A DNA stretch of 64,000 nucleotides from Pseudeuparius sepicola (taxonomy: Eukaryota; Arthropoda; Insecta; Coleoptera; Anthribidae): contig OY987298.1 of assembly GCA_963920635.1 (NCBI GenBank), forward strand, positions 111,652,035-111,716,034. Reading direction: 5' to 3'. Of this stretch, positions 44,780 to 57,384 are shown in pieces (position 1 is the first letter of the stretch; each line of letters begins with the position of its first letter). Made by a program: the position numbers and the translations under genes. The notes under the pieces are model-generated. The model was given only the letters and a program-made list of their open reading frames with translations. It was not told the origin of the DNA and did not search any database.

Positions 44780-46010
44780 TCACGTCTAAACGACTGAAGA
44801 TAGTCATGATTGCTATAGGGTGCATTTAATAAAAAAATATTTAACTGTAAATAGGTTTGTATAGATGCTTTTTGCCCTATCTGTGACGGATTGATCAGGA
44901 TTGTGAATTAACCCGACGGTATTTCCCTTGTCAAACCTGTGTGAAAGGCCGGCTGTGTCACGAGTTCCAGGCTCGTTAGCTTCAGTGGGCTCCGGGCGTG
45001 CTAACAGGGACGCGACTGTTAAAAATTCAAAAGCCGTTATCCTTTATTAAACACCCTGTATAACGTTCTAAATTCGTATTTTACAAAATCAAAACTGGGT
45101 CGGTATAGTTTGAATCAAATTTGTATTTTTCAGAAATCAAGTAGGCCTTGGCAGGAACTGAAAACTTATTTTTGGTTTAAGTAGGTAAAGTGCTTTTTCT
45201 GTAAAAGATATATCGAGAAACTTCATTAAGAAGAGTTATCCAAAAATAAATATACTCTTTATAATATTAGTATAGATTAGTACTTATAGATAAAATTATG
45301 CCCCCATTAAAGAAAATTTCTAGTGCCAATTTGAGGTTACATTTAAATGAAGGCTGGATAATAATGCCAAATATGCAAGTAAGCAATCAAATAAACATAT
45401 TTCTCGCGAGTAATAAAATGTAAATACATATAATAGAATGTAATATAAAAAGGGGAATTAAGTTCTGCGAAAGAACAATGAATTATTATCAACATTTAAA
45501 ATAATCTATTAAGATAGAAGTGAAATATTCCATGCCTTAGTTACTTTAAGAGTTTTGCATTAACGCTTTGGTGAGTTGTGAGAGATTTGAAACCGCCTAC
45601 ACTACTTCAAGAAGACACTTGAACAATATTATTCCATTTATCTCAATCATTTGTTTAGATTTGTATTACACATTTAGTATGTGGAGCACTATAATACTTT
45701 TGTATTTCAGGTATCAACATATTTTTGCTATAATCTTAGAGATATAGAATGCTAATTTCTATTTGGGTTACGAAAATGCAGGAAAAGGTATATGGCTTAA
45801 TTTAGTGTCATAATTGTTGCAGAAATTAGACAAACATCTCTCTTGAGGTATGGCATGCAAAAATGCTAACTTACCTTTATTTATAGATTACTAAAAAATA
45901 AATGAGCCGAAAAATATATTTGCAGAGACTCACAGCATTGAAGAAGTTATATTAAACCTCAATGGCTATATACAACGGACCTCTTAAATAATGAACTGCT
46001 ATTTATTCCT
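44780..46010. other. Non-coding, MITE-like debris
   Basis: An ACACCCTGTATA end lies at about 45050, followed by text ('AAGTAGGCCT', 'GTAAAGTGC', 'ATATCGAGAAA') also found in the 59957-60836 element. This implies a decayed relative. No gene. Confidence 0.45.
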
Positions 46011-46013
46011 ATA

Positions 46014-46837
46014 TACAGGATGATTTTTTAGGACTACCACCGCGATTTTTTCGCTTATTTTGCGCCCTACAAAAAAAGCGTAAGAAACAAAAATGTGGCA
46101 ATTTTGGACAGCTAAGTGGTGCTGCAAAAAAATCGACATCCATGGCCAACTTGTCGTGCAATATTAAAAAAACCTCAAATTGAGCAAAACTATTAATGGC
46201 CGTGGAATGTTTATTTTAAGAGGCAGAGGAAAACTTTTCTATTGAAAATTGATGGCAATGAGAAGCTTTATCCATCCAGGTGCTCAGATAGTTTCAGCAA
46301 ATTCCACAGGGACTTCGGCTCTCTTGAGACCATGGAAATTTTTGTCGATTTTAAGTTTTTTTAGTACACCGCAAAAAGTTGGGCATGCAGGCCCATTCCT
46401 TTTTTAATGTGGGCTCGCTGACCAAAATTGCCATATTTTGTTTCCTTACGTATTTTCTGAGCGGCCCAAAATAATCGAGAAAATCGCTTAATAATAAATA
46501 AACAAAAAAATTTTCATAGCCTCAAGAGAGCCGAAGGCCCTGTGTAATTTTCTGAAACTATCTGACTACCCATTTGCATAAAGCTTCTTAGTGCCATCAA
46601 TTTTCAATATAAATGTTTTTCTCTGTCTCTTAAAATAAATATTCCACGGCTATTAATAATTTTGCTCAATTTGAGGTTTTTTTCATATTGCGCGACAAGT
46701 TGGCCATGGACGCCGATTTCTTTTGCAGTACCACTTAGCTGTCCAAAAATGCCACATTTTTGTTTCTTACGCTTTTTTTGTAGGGCGCAAAATAAGCGAG
46801 AAAATCGCGGTGGTAGACCTAAAAAAATCATCCTGTA
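46014..46837. mobile_element. Palindromic MITE, 824 bp
   Basis: The ends are TACAGGATGATTTTTTAGG and its complement. The arms (about 46014-46345 and 46510-46837) are complementary at roughly 85-90% by eye, with words 'GCGCCCTACAAAAAAAGCG', 'GAGGTTTTTT' and 'CTCTTGAGA'. The loop is about 165 bp. The 86- and 95-codon frames are arm artefacts. Confidence 0.85.
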
Positions 46838-46839
46838 TA

Positions 46840-47225
46840 TTAAAAATGTCCGGAACATGCGGCCGCTATGTTGCACTGACAGGGAAACCAATAAGGAAGC
46901 GGCATCTTGGCGGTTTATTTGAAGTGAATTGAAAAATAGGACGAAGAAGACTTATAACTTATACCTAAATGATACCAACAGAATCTCTAGAAGTCAGCCC
47001 AACATGGCTGCCCAAAAACAGCCTTCAGCGAACTCTGGCGGTCGGACAAAAATTGATGAAGGGAGAAGCTCCAATAGCAGTCCAACTTTATTTAAGAGGT
47101 CCGTTGTGGCCACTGATAAAGTTTTTAGTGCAACAACTCATTTTTTAAACTCTCACTATAACAAGTAGCTTTTGTAACCGATATCTATAAAAATTTGAAA
47201 ATTGAATGATTAAAGAACCAACGAC
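46840..47225 (+). other. Spacer with an unrecognised open frame
   Basis: Frame 46929-47168 encodes a Ser/Asn-rich 79-residue peptide ending just before the next foldback. It has no recognised domain and no splice or promoter context. Confidence 0.25.
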
Positions 47226-47229
47226 TTTA

Positions 47230-49067
47230 TAGGCCAGGGCCTAAGCCTTTGAAAATGGCAAAAAGTGAAAAAAAATTAGAACAGTATGAAACCCATTGGA
47301 AAAGGAAGAAAATATAGCAAAAAGAACAGAAAAACTAATTTAAGGGCGATGGTACAGAAGTTGTAGTGGGTTGATTTCCGGCAAAACTGCAACTCCTATC
47401 GAAAAAAGTTAAATGGCAAAGTTGTAGGCAATAAAAAAGATCTACAACTATTGTATTTACACTTTTTTCACATAACCTCAAAATATCCGCGAAAAATCGA
47501 AATAACCGATTTTTTGGTTTTTAATTTTTATCTCCCACAAAAAAAATTTTTGCACAAAATTTGGTGGAAACTTACCTTCTTATGTCCCGAATACGCTGTA
47601 ATTTTTTCGAATCAAAATATTTATTTTTACCCCTTTTTTGATTTTAAACCGAAAAAGTAACCTCATTTTCAATCGAAAATGCCCACGTCAAAAAAGCTGC
47701 TTTTTAAAAAAAGTCGATTCGCTTTTTATTCGTTGAAACCTCTACTTTCTGATGGTGTAAAAAAAATATACATCACTATGGAAAATTTTCTCAGAAAATG
47801 CAAAAAACGACAAAACTCGATTTCGAAAAAAAAATTTTAATCATTGTTTAAAATTATTTTGTGCTATTTATTGAAATTTACACTTTCGTTTTTGAGTTAT
47901 TTTGAAGAAAGTGAAATTTTGCTTTTTCGATTTTATTTTTTTCTGAAGTTGTTATCACATATAGGAAAAAAAGAAAAACACTTTTTAACGGGCTTTAAGA
48001 TGGCGTTTTTAGATTTCTTCTACAACATTTCGTTTTTTGAGAAACCATCTTCCACTTTATTTTTTTAAATACAGACCTGGATTTTTTTTGCAGATTTTGA
48101 AAACACTTTTCATTCTAAATACCATGATGTCTGACACGAAATATTTTTAAAATGTTTTGAGACAATTATAGTGAAAATTTCTTTTTTTTTAATGCGGGCT
48201 TGTATTTAAATGGAAGAAAAGAACAAAATAAAATATTAGAAATCTGTGCCATTTTATTGACCTCAAAATTCCGCAACTTTTCCCTATCTAACCGTTGTTC
48301 TATCTCTCACCGTTTGCAAGATCCCCATGCTGTTTATTCTTATCCGGGACATATTGTAAATCGATTTGCAATTTCTTGGTTTATCAATATAAGATGGAAT
48401 CTTAAATTTTTCAAGTACCTAATTAAAGTGTAAATTTCAATAAAAAGCGCAAAATTTTAAACAATGATTAAATTTTTTTTCCGAAATAGATTTTTTTCGT
48501 TTTTTTGCATTTTCTGAGAAAATTTTAAATAGTGATGTATATTTTTTTACACCATCAGAAAGTAGAGGTTTCAACGAACAACAAGCGAATCGACTTTTTT
48601 TAAAAAGCAGCTTTTTTGACGTAGGCATTTTCGATTGAAAATGAGATTACTTTTTCGGTTTAAAATAAAAAAAAGGGGTAAAAATAAATATTTTGTTTCG
48701 AAAAAATTACAGCGTATTCGGGAAATAAGAAGGTAAGTTTCCACCAAATTTTGTGGAAATTTTTTTTTGTGGAGATAAACATTAAAAACCAAAAAATCGG
48801 TTATTTCGATTTTTCGCGGATATTGATATTGATATTTAACTTTTTTCGATAGGAGTTGCACTTTTGCCGGAAATCGTGATAAACAGTTTTCGTGCATGAT
48901 AAACCGTTTTCCACCACTAAAAGATCACCCACTACAACTTCCGTACCTCAACTCGCCCTTAAATTAGTTTTTCTGTTATTTTTGCTATATTTTCTTCCTT
49001 TCCCAATGGGTGTCATGCCGTTCTAGATTTTTTTGTTCTCAAAAATTATCTACCCTACCCTGGCCTA
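47230..49067. mobile_element. 1.84-kb foldback element
   Basis: The ends TAGGCCAGGG and CCCTGGCCTA are inverted and flanked by TTTA on both sides (47226-47229 and 49068-49071). The arms (47230-47895 and about 48420-49067) are complementary over about 650 bp ('CGATAGGAGTTGC', 'ATTTCGATTTTTCGCGGATA', 'AGTAGAGGTTTCAACGAA'). The central 520 bp are unpaired and carry the block at 48288-48340 shared with about 19190-19240. No transposase. The superfamily is uncertain: a 4-bp (or 5-bp TTTAT) duplication is not diagnostic. Confidence 0.8.
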
Positions 49068-49147
49068 TTTATACTGAAACCTACATGTCTGAGTGACAAA
49101 ACTATTGCAATTAATTTTTAACAAAATCTATGAATTAAATCAACTTA

Positions 49148-49303
49148 AGCCTGGTTCATGCAGCAACTTTATCTTTTACTTTTACCTTTTCTTTAAGAAA
49201 TATTAAATGTCACTGGTCAGTTCAAATCACGGGACAGATGCCATTGCTTATTTCTTAAAAATAAAGTAAAATTAAAAGGTAGAGTTTCTGCATGAACCAG
49301 GCA
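49148..49303. mobile_element. 156-bp MITE with TTA duplication
   Basis: The inverted ends are GCCTGGTTCATGCAG and CTGCATGAACCAGGC. They are flanked by TTA on both sides (49145-49147, 49304-49306), a target duplication typical of PIF/Harbinger. The inner arms continue ('AAAAGGTA', 'TTTCTTAA'). Confidence 0.8.
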
Positions 49304-49309
49304 TTACTT

Positions 49310-51260
49310 CTCTTACATCCTGACAGAGCTGTCACACATTGACCAACTAATCTTCTTTGTAAAGAAGAGCTAATACGCTCATCTGCTGAAGGTAATTCCT
49401 TTGCATGGAAACGCTCTATAATAACGACAGTACGATGTCATTGCTCTGCGAAGGACAATAATTTGTATTACAAATTACTACTCCGAGCCACGCGTCTGGC
49501 GTACAGCATACTCGATGCTTATTTAAAATGGTCTGACTTAATAGTTATTAGTCAGGTAATGACCTCTGTTACGGGGAGAGTAGCGCCGCTAATTACTACA
49601 TCCAATTAAATCACTCTAATAATGGTAGTAATTTCCGTAATAATTTGGCACTATTATAGACGACAATATAGGTATGATTGTTATCGGTAAATAGGTATAT
49701 CTAAATCCATTGCATCTTGATACTTCCTTATCTAGAGAGATATATTATCTCACCTGGAGTATAATCCCGGAGACGCCGACCTAAGAAACTACATCTATGA
49801 GTATTCCTACTTACTTGGCTTTATTAAAGCTTCTCCAGCATTCACTTGAAGACTCGAGTAAAAAGATTTAATATTTCCGGATAATTAATGTAATTTATGA
49901 TTTTTCAGTCTTGGCAATATCGAGTCCATTTTGTATTTAGGTTTATGCTGACGAATGTGAGACAGAGTTATATGACGATGATTGAAATTGGGTAGGTACA
50001 GTTTCTGCCGCAACATGTTCAACCTTTTCTAAAATCGCATAACCTTGCTTTTCCCCATCTTCAAAAAATATTTCCTAGTTTCTCTGAACTAGGGATAATA
50101 CGGCTGCTCTTACAATGTACATGTTTGTCATGGGTATCGAGAATATACAATTTTTCTTTTCCCTTACTATTCTTATTGTGAAAAATTAAACACATATTGG
50201 GGTTAAGTTGTGGCACATGAAAAGATATGGATATAGATCCGTTTATTAATATCTATCGCTCTGTCACATCTGAAATCAGCTGACTAAAATCTACTCGTAT
50301 CGTCGCATCTGTGAGCAACTTACCGAACTCGCCTAACGCTTCATTGATTTTACCTTAAAAACACCTCTGACGTCTAGGATCTACAACCCCTTCCCTGCTG
50401 AGAAATTTTGTATAAGATTATCTTACACTAGCAGGGCTGACAGTAACATAAAAGTAAACGAAATTAACCAGCCAGCAATTTCACTGTCAACTTAAATGTA
50501 CATTTGCAGGGTGCCCGACTTTAAAACTGTACAACTTTTTTTTTGTTTGAAAGGCCTTCAAAAGCCGCTTCTTTTGACCTTCCTGCCATTTTCAAAATGC
50601 TAATCCAGGGCCGGCTGCGATTTTTTATACCCCCGATTTTTACGAAAACCATTTACCCAAAAATCTACTTTTGCAGTTTCAAATAGCGCAAACGCATTCT
50701 AGTTATATGGACTTTTTATTCTATACAAACTTTCGGTAAGATGTTGATACTATTGGTAATTTACTCGTTCAAATAAATGTTTACTCTGAAATCCATCTTA
50801 CCAAAGTTTCTGTAATATAAACTTTGGATAGAGGGAAATATATTTTAGCCACATTGTTCCAACTATTAAAAACTACAACGGATTATGGAAATAGACGTCA
50901 TCATAGTATATACCCTCGACCATGACAAAATTTGAAAACGTAATATTTCACACCTATAAGTACGTCTTTAAGTATCCTCATTTATGATCTTTTAGGAAAT
51001 AAAAAAAATAAAAAATGCATTTATAAACTGTGTTACAAATCAAATTATAATTTAAAGCTGTTTTATTTGTTTATTTAATATTGTAACAAAAAAAATTCTG
51101 CAAATCTTCATATAATTTTCTACAGAGTTGAAAAATAAACCCATTTTCCATTATTTCCTTCATCTTTGTGATTTTGTTAAATTAGGCATCATCTAGTAAA
51201 CACGCTAGTATACATAAAAATTTACCTAATTTTACATCTTCGTTCTTTTTCAACTACATA
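49310..51260. other. Non-coding, nothing recognised
   Basis: A small imperfect inverted repeat around 50725-50820 (ACTTTCGGTAAGATG versus CATCTTACCAAAGTTT). No gene. Confidence 0.4.
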
Positions 51261-51270
51261 AAAGCTGATA

Positions 51271-51583
51271 TTAAAGCAAATTTGATAGTTTCATTATCTT
51301 TAAAGGGCTTCGGACAAAAGGCAGTCTACGCAGTCTGCACATGGACGAGCCGCAATACTTCACTGACTTTTGGAACTCCTTAAGTGGAAAAAGCATGAGC
51401 GATGATTTTGAGATGTCTTTCTTTGAGCCCCACTTCGAAAGTCTCGTCGGCAATGATATGCAGTATTCGTGCTGTAAGAAGTCGGCAAGGAAGACAAAAG
51501 GTAGATTGATAGTTATGAGCTGCCTCTTGACTTCTTCTTCTTCTTCGGAGGTACCCTCTCTAGTCTTCTGTTTCATCTTCTAG
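51271..51583. other. Overlapping unrecognised open frames on both strands
   Basis: A minus-strand frame of 101 codons (51576-51271) with an acidic EEEEEVK start and a plus-strand frame of 80 codons (51341-51583) overlap. At most one is real. The base composition is less AT-rich than the neighbours, which is why it is listed. Neither resembles a family I know. Confidence 0.2.
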
Positions 51584-51589
51584 TTATAA

Positions 51590-52700
51590 TAGATCCATCT
51601 TCTTCTGCAATTTGCACGAGCTTTTTTATTATAGCCGTTTGTCTAACTACAAAATATATAGTTTATATTTTCGGCACGCAAAATTATTCTTCTTCACAAA
51701 CATCATTCTCCTTTCTCCGATTCGCGATGGCATTTAGATAATAAGGCCTATTGTCTTCATATTTCTAAATATATTTTTATAGATCTGTTTACTGTGACTA
51801 TTGGATTAGACAAATTTACCGAATTAGGTATTTAATTACAAAAAATATATATATTATACAACAAATTTTCTTTTATAGTACCTATTATTCAACCATAAAA
51901 CCGCATTTGATATATAAAAACCATACCATCGAAAAATACCTACAAATATCAGCCTTGACTGTGTCGCAAGAAGTCATATCCGTTTATTTTATTTGAAGGC
52001 TTATAGTCAAATTGGACAGCAATTTTACAAATAGGTTAATTGGCGGCAATCACAGGTCGATAACTCTTACATTGTTCGTCCTTCAAATTAGTATAGGATT
52101 TAGTTTATGTTCACTTTAATAAGAACCATAGTTCGATTTTGCTATATGGTAAGGAGCAGATTTTTGTATAGTAAATAGTTTTGATTATAGAGGAAAATCG
52201 AGGGAAAGGTCCGGCTAAGAGATTCAACACATTTTCGTATTTTCAAGGAGGAAGTTACGAGAGATATTAAGCTTTTCCCCGCGAGAAATCGATTCTGAGA
52301 ATAGATTCTGACGTCATTGGATGAAACCCTTTTGCGGTTGTCAGCATCATGCTACTTTGTGGTTTAATGGACAGATGATAACAAAAAAAATGAACGCTAA
52401 AAAATATGAAGCACGCACCCAAAATTTTATCCAACTATTAGGTATTAGGTATTTGTTTATTGTATTACATTTTTGCTTAACAGTAATACATATAAATAAA
52501 CCAGTATTGGTTGTTTATGGTTAGAAATTACAGTTTATTTTGAGTGGCGGCAGTTAGGATCTATTTCTTTCAGTGTAGGAAAATATCCCAGATCAGTAAA
52601 CGATCGCCAGAAAATATATTTTCTTTAAATCTGTTTTTATGAAGGATAGAAAATTCACTAGAGTAACTTATATATTATTTGAGGCAAAGAAGTAATGCGA
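51590..52700. other. Non-coding, nothing recognised
   Basis: AT-rich sequence without repeat ends or coding frames of note. Confidence 0.4.
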
Positions 52701-52708
52701 TTCACGAG

Positions 52709-53720
52709 TCAGACAAGGACGCGAGTTGTGACGTAGGGCCGAACCTCGGGCCGAACATTCGCTGAACAAACTGTAGACACAAATTTACGAGAATCACTAT
52801 AAAACCCATAGTGCGCCAAAAGGACCTTATGGTTTAGTGTATCGAGCGCCTTGGAATAGTCGAGTAGAATAAGGATTGAGATATCATCCTTATCTGAGTT
52901 AGCAATAATTATGTTAGAAACATTACACAATGCCGCAGTAGTACTATAGCTCTTGCGGAAGCCTGACAGTCTAAGCGGAAGTATATTATAGGTAGTGATA
53001 TAATTAAATATTTGCTTCTACATAATCGTTTCAATAACTTTAGAAAGCGCGGGTAGTAGATATACTTATAGGCCGTAGGTCGACCAAGTTTGTAGGTTTT
53101 GCTTACGTGAGGCCCAGGGGATTGACAATGGTTGTTTTCCAAGATACAGGAAAGTAATTTTTTTCAAAACAAGAATTAATTACCTTGGTGATATATAAGT
53201 CAGTGAATGGACTACAGTACTTGAGCATAACACTAGAAACATTGTCAATGCCGCAGGCTTTAGACTTTAACTTTCGAAGTATCTCGGTAACTTCATTAAC
53301 GTGCACCATAGAGAAAGAAAAAGCTGTAGTTTTCATTGCATATTTTAAGTTTTTATAGAAATTAATAGTGTTTAAGCAAGATGTATCATTAGGTATCATA
53401 TTTGGGACGAAAAAGTCAGTACTTCTAATGCTCAGAGCCTCAAGAGCTCTCCAGGTTTTCCTGGAATCTCTTTCACCCTCCACTGACCTCTCAATATAAT
53501 CCTTCTTGTCCCTCCGAACGGCCTGCAAAGTAAAATTACTAATAGCTACCTTTATAGATAATCCAGTCCTCAGGTCTTTTTGACTTTTTATACTTAGTTT
53601 ACGCTTTTTCCTTTTCCATAATCAGATCACGAATTTCTTTAGTAATCCATATAGTGCTTTAGGCCTGGTAACTCTTACTTTTCTAAGCGGCGCATGCCTG
53701 TTAAAGAGTTCCATAAGAAT
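52709..53720 (-). pseudogene. Jockey-type LINE reverse transcriptase relic
   Basis: The minus strand, reading down from about 53700, carries the linker and RT N-terminus (RHAPLRKVRVTRP-like, about 53660-53700; QAVRRDKKDYIERSV and SRKTWRALEAL, 53528-53440). Then come the fingers motif KLKSKACGIDNVSSVMLKY (about 53220-53280) and FPVSWKTTIVNPL. After frame changes, ILILLDYSKALDTLNHKVLLAHYGF (about 52800-52890) is the block with the first catalytic Asp. The later motifs, including the FADD box, are not present. Downstream is unrelated. At least two frameshifts and a truncated 3' part make it inactive. Up to 54060 the minus strand reads as Thr/Pro-rich broken text that may belong to the same element, but this is uncertain. 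Confidence 0.75.
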
Positions 53721-53729
53721 CTGAAATGA

Positions 53730-55480
53730 CAACGCCGCAGGGTTCCCTTTCCCAATCTAACTTTTTCCCCTACATCGCTTCGAGCCTGCGTCTAGCGTTT
53801 GCTGCGGACTCTGGGGCGTTACATTATGCAGGGGCTAAGGTTGACTTGCCCCATTTTCTAAACATAGAGTATTTTTTGTGTTTTCCGGCTTTACAGGGGT
53901 CCCCGATTACATGGTTAAAATTTCTGTACTTATCAAAGATACGTCCTGTAGAGGCGTCGGGTTCGTTGTCTGCTTCACTGTTGATGTCTTTTCCATAAAA
54001 TTATTGTTCTCCGCGGTATGCATCTTGTGTAGTATTGAACTGATTCATAGATCGGTGTCATAATATTTACTATCAGGATATCTAAGAATAAGTGGATTTT
54101 GATCAAGAAAAAGTAGACACTATTTGAAAATTAGCCACCTTATCACACATAATATGAAAATATATTTTAAAAACCGCCGAGACGCCTTGATTTTTATTGG
54201 AAGGGGGCCGTTTTTAGTCATCATCTAAGTCAATCCCTCTATCCTTCACCACCCACAACTTTTGTAACTTTGTCAGGAATATTATTTATATTATTTTTTT
54301 AAATCAGTTGAAAAAAATTCGTTACACACGAAAAATTTTTTCATATTATTAATTTTTAAATTCTTGTGTAACTTAGAGATTAGAGATTATACACTTTAAC
54401 ATATTTTTAATTATAAAATAAAAAAACTGTTTTTTATTGCGTAATATATTTTTGTTTTAGTAGATGTAAAATATTAGATTTCAAATGATACCTACAATGG
54501 GATATTTTGCTTAATAATATACATACCATAATAGTACGAGAGCCGGCTGCATGATTTCAACTCTCATAAGCTTATAGGATAAGACGTTGTGTAAAATGTA
54601 GAGAGTATATTTCTTCATTTGAAGCCAGTAGGTTTCCTCAATTTATAGGGCCCGATCATTATTATTTAAAGAAGTTGCGGTCAACTTTTAGGCAAATCTA
54701 CTCTCATATGATTTTAGAACAAAATAGGCATATACCATCGGAAAGAAGGTACAGGGAGCAACAATAAACAAATGGTCCCTTGGCCCTTTAGAAATCAGAT
54801 AGGCGTATTTTCGGGGCCCCGAAAATCCTCCCCTGCTAAATACTGCGCGAAAGACGGGGGCAAGTCTGGACCTCGGGGACGCGAGTTGTGTGCGCAGTCC
54901 CGCTATACAACCAGTGCCATATTATAAAGCTTTATGCACAGAAACAAAGATAAAATTCTGAAATTTGACACGTGACATTCCTGTGCGATTTGACATTTAT
55001 TGGGGTACAGATAGTCTTCATCATGGGCGTCCCAAATAGGGGTTAAACATATACAAAATTTTGTGTAAATGCTTGTTTCCCAGATTTCTTGCGAAATTAT
55101 GAAATCCTAGGGTATTTTCTACGAAAATAAGGTGCTCTTGCTGAACTTCGATAGCATGCACTGTTTTCGAGTAAAATAGTTATATATTTTTTTGTGGTAT
55201 GTGCCATGAAAATGCGTAATAGAAATTACCCTGCCATAATTTACCGGAGCGTTCTGAGACCTAGAAAATGAAAAAAGTTTATGTAAACATGGCTTCAAAC
55301 ATTTCTCTCAAGGGGTCTATAGCCCCCGAAATGGACAGATTCGCAAACTGTTTTTCTAAATATTTCCAGAGCGAGTAAATATAAGATTCTGAAACACATC
55401 CCGGTAGGAAAGAAGGTCAATGTCAGTTTTAAGGCGCTTAATCCTGTTATTCTCAGAAAATATAGAGTTGAGGTTTCAGC
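53730..55480. other. Mostly unrecognised, possible LINE 5' debris
   Basis: 53740-54060 may be the decayed upstream part of the LINE. The word GACGCGAGTTGTG at about 52720 recurs at about 54880. Otherwise no feature. Confidence 0.35.
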
Positions 55481-55489
55481 AAGAATATC

Positions 55490-55605
55490 GCGTTTTCCAA
55501 ACTATCCTTCATTAAACTCCGCATTGCGACGACGATTTCAAGACGCAACGTTTCAGTTTTCGAATTCTTGACAACCCGATGTTGCGGTTTTTCAATGTCC
55601 CACTT
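55490..55605 (+). repeat. Dispersed repeat segment, copy 2
   Basis: It matches 30557-30665 in the same orientation ('TTCCAAACTATCCTTC' region, 'GCGACGACGATTTCAA', 'ACGCAACGTTTCAG', 'CTTGACAACCCGATG'). Confidence 0.65.
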
Positions 55606-55609
55606 ATTC

Positions 55610-57270
55610 TGTGTGGCCAGATTTCGCTGTCATGATATGGGCACCCTGGAAAACCGTTGATGGTTGTATTTGGGAGATGAAATGTTGCAAAGTTGGGTTC
55701 CTATTTATTTTCGAATAGAAAACTTCCATTTCAGACGATATACCCTGTGGCCCGTATACTCCATTTATTTCAAAATTACCAGTTAAGAAGTTATCTACGC
55801 ATGTACCCTCCTACCTACCATCCTAGCACCCATTCACCTCACATATCTACCACAAATAATTCTTTGCATGCATAAAAACAGGGCCCATCAAAAAATATAA
55901 TCTCACTCTCTCCTTTAATATAGGCAAAAACCCCACACGCCCAGTGCCTGTGTATAATACGTATAAAGATCGAACTAATCACGGCATCGTGCATAATTCA
56001 TCAATTTACATTCAGCCGTGTATATTTAGCGAGAAATAAAGCCTAATCCCTGGGAGTAAGATAAAAAATCAGCGGAGTGTGTGTGGGATTTCTTCTCAGC
56101 CATTGTTTCTTTAATTAACTCCCTTTCTTCTATTCAAGGCCGATGGTGTGTCGCGATAAACACGCGCCCATTATTACACTTTATATCCTACATGTTACGG
56201 ACTCGCTCGTGTAAGACAACTCTTTTCTCATAACGTGTTGCGGCGTTTTTTCCTTATAAATTTTTCTCTTTATTATAACCAATTTACATAAACTCTAAGC
56301 CCCCGTTCCATGCACTCTTCCTTATTATTTAAGAAAAATGAAGGTTACCTAATTATATTTAGTATTTGTTCTTCATAAATTCAAAATCTTGTAGACAAAT
56401 TGTAAATAATTTTGTTTTTTCTTTCAAGACTGTTGAAAAATACACTATATTTATAAGCTCGAAATACTTTTTGACCAATTCCGATCTAGCATTTTTCATA
56501 ATTCAATACTTCCAATTGAATAGGTATTCAGGGGTAAAATCGCAAGTGCCCGAAATTTTATCGAAAGGGCTATTAAAAAATATGGTGGGATATGCCCCCT
56601 TTTAATATTATATAATTGCACATTAATTTCTGTTAATATACTGGATTTTGAGAGAACAAACTAAATTTAAGCTGGTGCTCAGAAAAAGTGATAGTTTCGA
56701 GAATGGCTTCTACCAGAGATCAGGGATTCTAGTATGTAGTTAGAAAACGACACATTTTGTGACAGACGATTATGTATAAGTACTTTTTTGATAGAATTAG
56801 TAATTTGACTGTCTATTTTTTTTTATTTCTATAAACTTATATTCGAATGTAAAAGGATTTATTATATTTCCAAAATATGTTATAAAAAGCCCAATTTTGC
56901 CGATTAACCTTTTGATTATGTTTGAATTTAATGAGTTATGCGTCTATATTGAAGTTGATGAGACAAAACCGTACTTTCGAACATAATTTTCCAGAAATGT
57001 TTGTGCTTCAAAACCGTAAGTAGTTTTTAAATTAATTGTCTTACCTTGTTGCACAATATTGTCAATAATGAGCCAAAGAAGCCAATAATTTCTAAAATAG
57101 TTTTTAAATAATTTTAAAATTATTTGATTCAATTAATATCACGCCAGGAAATCTCCAATAGACCGATGCCCGGGAGTCGAATTTCGCACACAATATAGCA
57201 CATAATATAGCAAAGCAACGATTCCGTTGAACTCCTATTGTACAATGCAATAATGATTATGTGGCAATAG
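55610..57270. other. Non-coding, nothing recognised
   Basis: Short frames (55693-55875, 56366-56605) have no recognisable content. Confidence 0.4.
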
Positions 57271-57276
57271 TTCCTG

Positions 57277-57380
57277 TATAAAATAGAGGATCGACTCGAC
57301 GTTAAGTAGTAGTAGAAATAGTGCATTAGTCCTAGCAAGAAGTAGCAGCACATCATGAACCCTCGCCCACAAATAATACG
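57277..57380 (+). promoter_or_regulatory. Candidate core promoter and first exon
   Basis: TATAAAATA at 57277 is followed about 30 bp downstream by a purine-rich leader, an ATG at 57355 and, after eight codons, a good splice donor GTAAGA at 57381. This is the layout of a short first exon that carries only the first residues of a protein. No downstream exon was identified, so the call is speculative. Confidence 0.25.
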
Positions 57381-57384
57381 GTAA

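Noticed and set aside
53726..53998. 90-codon plus-strand frame opposite the LINE
   Set aside because: It overlaps minus-strand LINE-related text. No recognisable content.
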